Shown here: positions 24,640 to 33,900 of the stretch, piece after piece
How positions within the stretch are numbered: the stretch's first letter is position 1
How the letters are laid out: every line of letters begins with the position of its first letter
Virus record (IMG/VR): IMGVR_UViG_3300006874_000050
Span: 1-34,827 of that record
DNA length: 34,827 nt
Reading direction: 5' to 3' (one strand)
DNA from: a virus
The notes under the pieces: generated by a model
Seen by the model: the letters and a program-made list of their open reading frames with translations, nothing else
What the model was told of the DNA's origin: nothing
Databases searched by the model: none
Position numbers and translations under genes: made by a program

Positions 24640-25464
24640 CTAAACCGTGTACTTAAAATAATCGTAAAACCAACCGTAAAAGTTAGCAACCCATTGAGCG
24701 GCATCACGACCTAATACTTGATTGAAATCATTTGATTGAACTTCAACCTTATTTCGGATAGTATGATCTCCATAGATTCCATACACTTCATCATCTTCTT
24801 TTGTAATTTGTTGCACGTTATTAAAATCATGATTATAATTTGGTACCTCTAAATAATCATAAATTCTTTTCAATTGTTGAGCTGGATATGCTGTTAGATC
24901 TTCATACTTAACAAATAACATATCTTTATCATTACCTTCTTTGATAATTTGTTTTAATCGTTCAAAAGCGAGACCAACTGGTTGAGATTGTACCCAAATA
25001 TCAATACGTTGTTCTGTTGTAATACCTTGCATATTATTATCATTAACAACAGGAGATGATGTATGAGCTGATTGTCTATGGATTTTTTCCATAGAACTGA
25101 TAATAGCTCTAGGGTCCCGGACCATACAAATAATTTTCGGTTCTGGTTGAAAAAATTTAATGAAATTTTGATAATATCCCCATCCGCGTGATTTATCAAT
25201 CACGTATGGTTTGTTTGTAATGTTTTTATAAAACCCTTCAAATCCGCCTTTACAGAATCCACGGAAACCATCTTCCATTGTTTGCTGGTCTTGAGCTTGG
25301 AATTCAGGCGAATTGGTATAATTATGTCTTGCTGCATATAACAATTCAAGTACACCTGATGTTGGGGTAACATAAAAATCCGGGTTTTGACCAATTATGT
25401 TTTGCAATAATGTAGAGCCTGATCTAGGCAATGAACTCTGATAAAATATCTTTTGTGTTTCCAT
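24640..25464 (-). CDS. sulfotransferase (PAPS-dependent)
   Basis: 274 residues. The 5'-phosphosulfate loop SSLPRSGSTLL (10-20) and the 3'-phosphate element VRDPRAIISSM (115-125, with Arg116 and Ser123/Ser124) define the family. It transfers sulfate from PAPS to a hydroxyl group, probably on a sugar, given its neighbours. It depends on host PAPS, since no PAPS synthesis gene is seen here. ATG at 25464 has a strong AAGAGGA six bases upstream, but this lies inside the downstream arm of an 11-bp hairpin that also acts as terminator for the preceding gene. It ends six bases before the inverted repeat of the next gene. Sulfotransferases are uncommon in phages; some marine phages carry them. Confidence 0.9.
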   Translation of the reverse strand: METQKIFYQSSLPRSGSTLLQNIIGQNPDFYVTPTSGVLELLYAARHNYTNSPEFQAQDQQTMEDGFRGFCKGGFEGFYKNITNKPYVIDKSRGWGYYQNFIKFFQPEPKIICMVRDPRAIISSMEKIHRQSAHTSSPVVNDNNMQGITTEQRIDIWVQSQPVGLAFERLKQIIKEGNDKDMLFVKYEDLTAYPAQQLKRIYDYLEVPNYNHDFNNVQQITKEDDEVYGIYGDHTIRNKVEVQSNDFNQVLGRDAAQWVANFYGWFYDYFKYTV

Positions 25465-25468
25465 AAAA

Positions 25469-25495
25469 AATCCTCTTAATTAATTTAAGAGGATT
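25469..25495 (-). terminator. terminator-like hairpin that also holds the sulfotransferase ribosome binding site
   Basis: AATCCTCTTAA (25495-25485 on the minus strand), a 5-base loop and TTAAGAGGATT (25479-25469) form an 11-bp stem followed by a run of T reaching the ATG at 25464. It can end transcription of the 86-residue gene. The downstream arm contains AAGAGGA, the Shine-Dalgarno sequence of the sulfotransferase, so folding would also hide this site. Confidence 0.8.
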
Positions 25496-25518
25496 CTGAT
25501 AATTTCAAGATGGTTTAA

Positions 25519-25779
25519 TTAAGAATTTGCAGCAACATATGCTTCACCATCTGTAATAGCTGCGGTGAGATCGTCTTCTTCAGTCCCAATTAATGCTTCA
25601 ACAAACCAATCTTTTTCAATCATAATGTTAAGATGACCAACATTACGTTCAACGGTTGAAACTCGGTCTGCTAAACTTTCATTAACCATTCCGGTACCCG
25701 CAACAATACCGTTGATTAAGTTAACTGAATCAAATGCAGCAAGAACTGCGCCTCTAGGATTTTCTGGTATATCTGCCAT
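25519..25779 (-). CDS. small 86-residue protein, probably late and virion-associated
   Basis: 86 residues, family not recognised. Acidic and helical, without Cys, signal peptide or membrane segment; begins MADIPENPRGAV and has a heptad-like middle (SLADRVSTVERNVGHLNIMI, about 35-54). It has a perfect TATAAATA box five bases before ATG and a terminator-like hairpin directly after it, so it seems to be a separate late transcript inside the glycan cassette. This expression pattern resembles that of the 143-residue gene after the capsid and would suit an abundant small structural protein. Confidence 0.7.
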   Translation of the reverse strand: MADIPENPRGAVLAAFDSVNLINGIVAGTGMVNESLADRVSTVERNVGHLNIMIEKDWFVEALIGTEEDDLTAAITDGEAYVAANS

Positions 25780-25784
25780 AATAA

Positions 25785-25792
25785 TATTTATA
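25785..25792 (-). promoter_or_regulatory. late promoter box TATAAATA (perfect)
   Basis: An exact late consensus with five bases to the ATG at 25779, predicting transcription from the A of the start codon. There is no Shine-Dalgarno sequence. Confidence 0.65.
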
Positions 25793-25799
25793 TATTTAT

Positions 25800-26387
25800 T
25801 TATTGTTTTTCAAATAAAAAGTCAATTTGAAATATTCCGTTCTCATTGTATTTATACTCAAATATTGTATTTGTTTTGAAATTTAGTTGGTTCATTAAAT
25901 TAAATGTTCCATCAATTAATGGTGCTCCTTGATTATATACAGTTAATGATGTTTCAATCAAAATATATTTACATCTATTAACTGTTTCGAGACCACCCAT
26001 TAAAATATTTAATTCAGATCCTTGAGTGTCTAATTTAATGAGATCGATCGGTCCTTGGATATAATTACAATCATCAAGTCTTTTAGTTACAACCACTTGC
26101 CTTATTGGATCTTTATAAAACTCTGTATTTTCTTTATACATTGATGCTCCGGTTCCAATTAGATTATCGGGTTGGATAAAAAAATTTACAAACCCTCTCG
26201 TATGAGATAATGTTGCAATATCATATGGAATACCAGTTTTTTCTAGATATGGAGCACAATGAGCATTTGCTTCAACCATGAAACAATTACAATCTGGTAT
26301 AAGTTTTTTAACTTCAGTACTAAACTCACCGATATTTGCTCCAATATCTAGAACAGATTTGATGTTTAAATCTTGTAATAATTTCAT
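25800..26387 (-). CDS. FkbM-family SAM-dependent methyltransferase
   Basis: 195 residues from ATG at 26387, whose ATGA overlaps the stop of the upstream glycosyltransferase; this coupling decides the start. ATGs at 26438 or 26411 would add 17 or 8 residues inside the upstream gene. Motifs: SVLDIGANIGEFS (11-23, SAM loop), FMVEANAHC (36-44) and DLIKLDTQGSELNILMGG (115-132), the FkbM signature. Likely O-methylation of a sugar made by the neighbouring transferases. Part of a tight three-gene block (27963-25800) whose genes overlap by four bases each. Confidence 0.88.
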   Translation of the reverse strand: MKLLQDLNIKSVLDIGANIGEFSTEVKKLIPDCNCFMVEANAHCAPYLEKTGIPYDIATLSHTRGFVNFFIQPDNLIGTGASMYKENTEFYKDPIRQVVVTKRLDDCNYIQGPIDLIKLDTQGSELNILMGGLETVNRCKYILIETSLTVYNQGAPLIDGTFNLMNQLNFKTNTIFEYKYNENGIFQIDFLFEKQ

Positions 26388-27292
26388 ATCGATCTTAAAA
26401 ATTCTTCCCATTCCGTTATACGTGCATCCCAATTCCATCGAGGCTCGTATATTGATCTTTGTGTAGATAATTGAGAATCAAGTTCACCGTTACGTACTTT
26501 AGTGATCTCATCATCGAAAATTTCGGAGAATAACGCGACATGTTGTTCAAAGTCTCCTACATAGTTGTACATACGAGCCCAACCTTCTGTTGTCTCCGGT
26601 AAAGCTCCCAAGGAAGAACAAACAACCCTTAAACCACACGATAATGCTTCGATCACACTAATACAAGATGTTTCTTCGAACGAAGATGGATAAGCTAACA
26701 TATCAAAATCCTGTAATTCATTTCGAAGAGTTTCGTTTGAAATATTACCTCTATAAATCACACCTTTTGTGTTCTTACATTTATCATATAACTCATTGTA
26801 ATATTCTTTTTGTTGAGCATGAAAATCCTTCCCGTAAATTTCGGTTCCAGAAAAAACGTGTAGTTCAGCTTTATCTGGTGCGAGTTTATTCCATGCTTCA
26901 ACTAATACATCTAACCCTCTCCAAGGTGTTGATGTATAACAAACTCGAACAACATCATCTGTTGATTTAGTCCGTTCGTCAACACCAATACATGCGTTTT
27001 TGATTACTTTGATTTTATTTGCTGGAATTGGAAATAATTTCTTAAACATCTCAGCTTGCCAATAACTTACAAACACGAAGTGATCAATTTGATTTACATT
27101 ATTCGGGTCTGTCAAGAAATTTACTGCTTGTTGATCGTATGATAATTGATTCCAATATACCGTTTTTTTCGAGGTATCTGCATACGTTGGATAGTTAAAT
27201 ATTGAAATATTATCAAATTTACCATCTAATCGTTTTTGGAGCTCATTATACATAAGCTCTGTACCTCCCATGGGTTTTACAAATTCGTTCAT
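26384..27292 (-). CDS. GT4-type glycosyltransferase (GT-B fold)
   Basis: 302 residues, somewhat short for the family; the N-terminal lobe appears reduced. GGTEL (9-13) gives the usual N-terminal loop. VCYTSTPWRGLDVLVEAW (about 117-134) marks the start of the donor-binding lobe. SSFEETSCISVIEALSCGL (about 208-226) carries the E-x7-E nucleotide-sugar motif. It would transfer a sugar from a nucleotide donor with retention of configuration. ATGA overlaps on both sides show co-translation with the upstream GT-A enzyme and the downstream FkbM enzyme. Confidence 0.88.
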   Translation of the reverse strand: MNEFVKPMGGTELMYNELQKRLDGKFDNISIFNYPTYADTSKKTVYWNQLSYDQQAVNFLTDPNNVNQIDHFVFVSYWQAEMFKKLFPIPANKIKVIKNACIGVDERTKSTDDVVRVCYTSTPWRGLDVLVEAWNKLAPDKAELHVFSGTEIYGKDFHAQQKEYYNELYDKCKNTKGVIYRGNISNETLRNELQDFDMLAYPSSFEETSCISVIEALSCGLRVVCSSLGALPETTEGWARMYNYVGDFEQHVALFSEIFDDEITKVRNGELDSQLSTQRSIYEPRWNWDARITEWEEFLRSI

Positions 27293-27963
27293 AATTTATA
27301 TTTGTTTACTTTTAAATAGTTGTAAATATTACCTTGATATTTTTTAGGTCCGATATGATTGATTGTAATTGTTGGGTCCATCCAGATTTTATGTTCATCG
27401 TTCAACGCTTTCCATTTATTACACATTGTATAATCTTCACTAATCAATATATCGTCCTTGATTATGACATCAAATATCATTCGATCTACTCCAGGTTTAT
27501 TTTCATGTTTATATGGTGCGGATGATTGATATAATTGTTTAAATGCATTTCTGGATACTTTCAAAAACCCAGTTCCAATACCATCAACTTCAATTAGATC
27601 TCTTCTTGAGTTATATGTGATATTTTGATTAGTAATTTTGCATGTATATCCTTCATTCACATCATCTTTTTTAACTAAAGCAGCTCCTACAACATCTTCA
27701 GGATACTGTAAGAATTTAAATATCCATTGCGGATCCCATTCAACATCTGAATCAATGAAAAATATATCATCGTAATTTTCTTCCATTGCGATAGTTACTA
27801 GAGAATTTCTAGCTCTTTGAACTAGGCTATCGAAGCTTGTATAGACTGCAGTAATATGGGTATCGAAATTAGGAGCGATCCGGATAGTGTTAACTAATGA
27901 ATTAACATACCAAACATCTAATCTACCATCATGAGATGGTGTTCCTATAAGAACTTTCCTCAT
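27289..27963 (-). CDS. GT-A fold glycosyltransferase
   Basis: 224 residues. KVLIGTPSHDGRLDVWY at the N-terminus, LVQRARNSLVTIAM (about 47-60) and IFFIDSDVEWDP with its DxD-type motif (about 67-78) are typical of small GT-A transferases that bind a nucleotide sugar with Mn. VGAALVKK and a HIGPKKYQ near the C-terminus fit the same fold. First gene of the overlapping GT-A, GT4, FkbM block. Its start codon lies in the loop of a 13-bp inverted repeat together with a TATAATAT box; no Shine-Dalgarno sequence is visible. It begins 35 bases after the giant fibre gene ends. Confidence 0.83.
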   Translation of the reverse strand: MRKVLIGTPSHDGRLDVWYVNSLVNTIRIAPNFDTHITAVYTSFDSLVQRARNSLVTIAMEENYDDIFFIDSDVEWDPQWIFKFLQYPEDVVGAALVKKDDVNEGYTCKITNQNITYNSRRDLIEVDGIGTGFLKVSRNAFKQLYQSSAPYKHENKPGVDRMIFDVIIKDDILISEDYTMCNKWKALNDEHKIWMDPTITINHIGPKKYQGNIYNYLKVNKYKL

Positions 27964-27985
27964 ATATTAATATTATAGGAACACC
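27938..27985 (-). promoter_or_regulatory. 13-bp perfect inverted repeat with promoter box and start codon in its loop
   Basis: On the minus strand GGTGTTCCTATAA (27985-27973) and TTATAGGAACACC (27950-27938) pair across 22 bases that contain the ATG at 27963. TATAATAT (27977-27970) lies six bases before ATG and straddles the upstream arm. The downstream arm encodes residues 5-9. A read-through transcript can fold; one begun at the box would lack the upstream arm. Confidence 0.72.
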
Positions 27986-27997
27986 TCAATAAATCAA

Positions 27998-30900
27998 TTA
28001 CATATTTTCTAATTTATTAATTCGATCTTTAAGTAATGCATTATCGTTTTCTAATACTTCAACTCGGTCAACTAATTGATTCACTGCTTTTACTAATGGA
28101 GCGATTAATTCTTCATAAGTTAATCGATATGCATCTTTTTCTTTATCATGGCCTAAACCATCGAATTCAATACCTAATTGATCGATAGATTCTTTAACAT
28201 CTTGAGCAATAAAACCGTAGTGGCATTTATCAGACTTCAGCGAACCGTCTTTATCACCATAAATGTATGAACATTTATCAACATAAAGATCACGATGATC
28301 TGATTTGTAACTTACAGGTTTTAATTTTCTGATGAAACTAATACCGTATGTATCAGGTAATTCAGATATATCTGTTTTATCTCTGCAATCAGAAACTGTT
28401 GCCCAAGCAGCATATACACAATTACAAACATTATTTGATGCATTACCCCACACTGTATGACCATCTGTTAATGATGTTTGAGCTCCACAACCAATTGCAA
28501 TAATATCGCTCTGGGTAGTAATATTACAACCAGCATTCACACCAACAGTTGTATTATTTACACCAGTAGAGTTGTTGAAAAGAGATTGATATCCAACAGA
28601 TGTATTAGAATTACCGGTTGTGTTACAGTACAGGGAATTCACCCCATAAGCTGTATTATTTACCCCGGTTGTGTTGGAATAGAGAGCTTGTACCCCAACA
28701 GCTGTATTATAATTACCGGTTGTGTTGGAATTGAGAGAATTCAACCCGACAGCTGTATTACTTACACCGGTTGTATTGCTCCGGAGAGAATCCAACCCGA
28801 CAGCTGTATTACTTACACCTGTTGTATTGGAAAAGAGAGCTTGTGCCCCAACAGCTATATTATAATTACCGGTTGTGTTGGAATAGAGAGAAAACATCCC
28901 ATGAGCTGTATTATAAGTACCGGTTGTGTTGGAATAGAGAGCTTGTGCCCCAACAGCTGTATTATAAGTACCGGTTGTGTTGGAATAGAGAGAAAACATC
29001 CCATGAGCTGTATTATAAGTACCGGTTGTGTTGGAATAGAGAGATACATACCCACTAGCGGTATTACATCCACCGGTTGTGTTGAAATAGAGAGATCTAT
29101 ATCCGTGAGCTGTATTATTTACCCCGGTTGTATTGGAAAAGAGAGATCTAACTCCACTAGCAACATTACGACAACCGGTTGTATTACCATATAAAGATTG
29201 ATGCCCGACCGTTGTGTTGTCACTACCAGTTGTATTACTCCTTAACGATTCTTGACCAACAGCTGTATTCGAATTACCCGTTGTATTACTATATAAAGAT
29301 TGAAATCCAAACGCTGCATTATAACAACCAATTGTGTTTGATCTTAATGCTGCATACCCACTTGCTGTATTACAATCACCGGTTGTATTACATTGTAATG
29401 AACGCATACCGGATGCTGTATTAAAATTACCGGTTGTATTACTATATAATGCAACATAACCGCTAGCTGTATTGTAACAACCAGTTGTATTAGCCGGTAA
29501 TGCACAATAACCTAAACCGGTATTACATTGACCGGTTGTATTGCTTCTCATTGCGGCATAACCAACTGCTGTATTCCAAGCACCGGTTGTGTTAGCACAT
29601 AATGTATGCATACCAACTGCAGTATTTCTTACACCCTCTGTATTCAATAAGAGAGATCCATATCCAACAGCTGTATTATAAATACCTGTTGTGTTTGCGC
29701 GAAGGGTTGCGTATCCTAAACCTGTATTACCATCCCCAGTAGTGTTTAAGCAAAGTGATTCATAACCGACAGCAGTGTTACCACTCACTGTATTACACTT
29801 AAGAGCATTACGACCAACCGCAACATTATCAATGCTATTTGTATTTACAAAAAGTGCGCACGTACCAATAGCTACATTATTAATACCAGTTTTATTGCAA
29901 TACAATGCTTGGTATCCACTAGCCGTATTATTTGATCCGGATGTATTAAATTGTAATGCACCAACACCAAATGATGTATTATTTGAACCGGTAGTGTTAT
30001 TACGAAGAGCTCCTTTTCCACTCGCTGTGTTACGTGAACCGGTCGTGTTATAACGCATCGACGTATAACCACTTGCTGTATTATCTCCACCGGTGGTGTT
30101 GGAATAGAGAGATGAATGCCCAACAGCCGTATTATATGTACCGGTAGTATTAGCATACAATGAATTTGAACCAACAGCTGTATTGGAAGTTCCAGTAGTA
30201 TTATTTCGTAGAGATGAATAACCTAAACTTGAGTTCCCTGATCCAGTGGTGTTTGCAAATCCAGAAAACGATCCAACAGCTGTATTAGTATTACCTATTG
30301 TATTACATTTTAATGAATTATATCCGTATGCTGTGATAAAACACCCGGTTGTATTTGCGCATGCGCTATACAATCCCGACGCTGTATTATAATCACCAGT
30401 TGTATTAGAGTAAAGAGATTGATAACCAATTGCTGTATTAAATCTCCCGACCGTGTTAGATAAAAGGGATTGATGACCAACAGCTGTACTCCAAATACCG
30501 GTTGTGTTGTTGAAAAGAGAACTTACACCAACAGCTACGTTATTATCCCCTACAGTATTGTTATACAATGAATTCGAACCGATAGCTATATTATTTGCTC
30601 CTGTTGTATTACAATATAATGATTGAAACCCTAAACCAACATTATTAGAACCAGTAGTATTATACCGCATTGAATATAATCCCATTGATACATTATTTGA
30701 TCCAGTTGTATTACAGTGTTGTGAAAACAATCCTGTAGCTATATTGCTTGTTCCGGTTGTATTGCTAAACAATGCTTCACGACCAATTGCAACAATACTA
30801 TCAACGGTAGTATTAAATGCTGCTTTATAACCACTAGCTGTATTATCATTCCCGGTTTGATTACAATATAGTGCGCATGCACCGCTTACGGTGTTTCGGA

Positions 30901-33900
30901 TACCGGTTGTGTTATTAAATGCTGCTTTATATCCGCTTGCACTATTTGAATTACCGGTTGTGTTGGAATAGAGAGACCACATCCCACTAGCTGTATTATT
31001 AACACCGGTTGTGTTATTATAGAGAGATTGATATCCAATAGCTGTATTATCATTACCAGTTGTGTTGGAAAAGAGAGAATACATCCCTTGAGCTGTATTA
31101 CAATCACCGGTTGTGTTGGAAAAGAGAGAACACATCCCTTGAGCTGTATTATTTGAACCGGTTGTGTTGGAAAAGAGAGATGCATACCCAACAGCTGTAT
31201 TATTTACCCCGGTTGTGTTGGAAAAGAGAGAATACATCCCTTGAGCTGTATTATAAGAACCGGTTGTGTTGGAAAAGAGAGATTGATACCCAACAGCTGT
31301 ATTATTTACACCGGTCGTGTTTGAACGGAGAGAATACATCCCTTGAGCTGTATTATAAGAACCGGTTGTGTTGGAAAAGAGAGATTGATACCCAACAGTT
31401 GTATTATTTACACCGGTCGTGTTAGCAAAAAGAGCACACGTCCCTTGAGCTGTATTATAAGAACCGGTGGTGTTATACCGGAGAGAATACATCCCACTAG
31501 CTGTATTATAATTACCGGTTGTGTTATCAAAAAGAGATCTATAACCAATACTAGTATTATAAGAACCGGAGGTGTTGGTATATAATGATTGATGACCAAC
31601 AGCTGTGTTAGGTTTACCGGTTGTATTATTTCTTAATGCTTCATTACCAATACCTGTATTACAACTTGTATTATTTTCACCTAACGCTCCATACCCAAAC
31701 GCAGCATTTTCATTACCGCTAATATTATATTGTAATGCATATGCACCAACAGCTGTATTTCGTATTGCAATTGTTGATTTTTCTCCAGCTAAAACACCCA
31801 CTGCAACGTTATCGGTACCTGTGGTAATATTACTCAATGCATAATAACCGTTTGCAACATTATTATAACCAGTAGTATTACAAATCATTGAATAATAGCC
31901 ACTTGCTGTATTGTAATAACCACCGATATTTGATCTTAATGCAGATCTACCAATAGCTGTGTTACGCGTACCGGTTGTATTTGAACATAAAGCGGTCATC
32001 CCAATAGCTACGTTAGATCTACCGGTTGTGTTATTATATAACGCTGCAAATCCAACAGCCACCCCATCTTGACCGGTTGTATTTAAAAATAATGCCTGAG
32101 CTCCAATAGCTGTATTATAATTACCAGTTGTATTACAATAGAGAGAAAAAGTACCGGTAGCTGTATTATTTGAACCGGTGGTATTTGAACAAAGCGATTC
32201 ATAACCGTGAGCTGTATTATAATTCCCACTTATATTAGTCAAAAGTGCGTTTACTCCAACAGCTGTATTTCTTATACCTATGGTATTAGCACATAGAGCT
32301 GAATAACCAACAGCTGTATTAAGAGTTCCAGTAGTGTTAAACCGGAGAGAATACATCCCATGAGCTGTATTATAATTACCAGTTGTGTTGGAAAAGAGAG
32401 AATACATCCCATGAGCTGTATTATAATTACCAGTTGTGTTGGAAAAGAGAGAACACATACCATAGGCTGTGTTAGCTCCACCAATTGTGTTATTATATAG
32501 AGAATATACCCCACTAGCAGTATTACACGAACCGGTTGTGTTAGAGCGAAGAGCTGCCGTACCACTACCAGTATTACACGCTCCGGTAGTATTACTACAG
32601 ACCGAATTCAAACCTATAGCTGTGTTACGTGTACCGGTTGTATTATCGTTGAGGGATTGATATCCAACAGCTGTATTATAATTACCAGTTGTATTATTAC
32701 GAAGGGTATTCATCCCGTAGGCTGTATTAGACTCACCAGTTGTATTATTTCGAAGTGAATATGTGCCACTAGCTGTGTTGTTAGTTGCAGTTGTATTGCA
32801 AAATAAAGCTCGATATCCAGTTGCTGTATTGTTACCACCTGTTGTATTTGTATATAACGATTGATAACCAATAGCAATGTTTTGTATCCCCGTTATGTTA
32901 CCACGAAGAGCTTGAGACCCAGTAGCTACATTAAAACACCCGGTTGTATTATCAAATAAAGACTCATACCCAACAGCTGTGTTTTGTACTCCAGTTGTGT
33001 TATTATATAATGCTCTACTACCGTGTGCTGTATTACATGAACCGGTTGTGTTAGATCTTAATGCTGTATAACCACTTGCTGTATTACCAGTTCCGGTTGT
33101 ATTTAATAATGCTGCAGAATAACCGAATGCGGTGTTACATGATGCAGTGTTGTCCCGAAGAGCATACATACCAGATGCTGTGTTTTTTATCCCCGTTACA
33201 TTACTCGATAATGTTTTAGAACCAACCGCGGTGTTACCACTCACTGTATTACACTTAAGAGCATCACGACCAACCGCAACATTATCAATGCTAGTTGTAT
33301 TTGCAAAAAGTGCACACGTACCAATAGCTACATTATTAATACCAGTTGTATTGCAATACAATGCTTGGTACCCACTAGCCGTATTATTTGATCCGGTTGT
33401 ATTAAATTGTAATACACTCATTCCGGTAGCTGTATTATTATAACCAGTCGTATTACACCGAAGAGAATTATACCCAACAGCAGTATTAAAATTACCAATA
33501 GTATTAGAACATAGAGCTGCATAACCAACAGCTGCATTATTTACACCGGTTGTGTTAGTTAATAGAGCTGCATACCCGACAGCTGTATTATAATTACCGG
33601 TTGTGTTATACTGAAGAGAGACATACCCAACCGCTGTGTTATTTAAACCAGTGGTGTTACAACGGAGAGATGCATATCCATAAGCTGTATTATAACTTCC
33701 GGCAGTGTTTGAACGGAGAGAATACATACCACTAGCAGTATTCTGGGTTCCGGATGTATTTGAAAAGAGTGATTGCAACCCAACAGCCGTATTATTTGTC
33801 CCGACTGTATTATTATAGAGAGACCGGTCTCCAACAGCTGTATTATTAATACCTGTGGTATTAAACTGGATAGTTGAATATCCGACTGCTGTATTATTTA

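Noticed and set aside
26388-26438. Longer N-terminus of the FkbM enzyme (start at 26438)
   Set aside because: The ATGA overlap at 26387 matches the coupling used by the two genes before it and leaves the SAM-binding fold complete.
28478-33443. Several long plus-strand frames opposite the fibre gene, up to 238 codons
   Set aside because: They mirror the 51-bp repeat of the real gene; a repeat whose length is a multiple of three keeps other frames open too. No start context or domain supports them.
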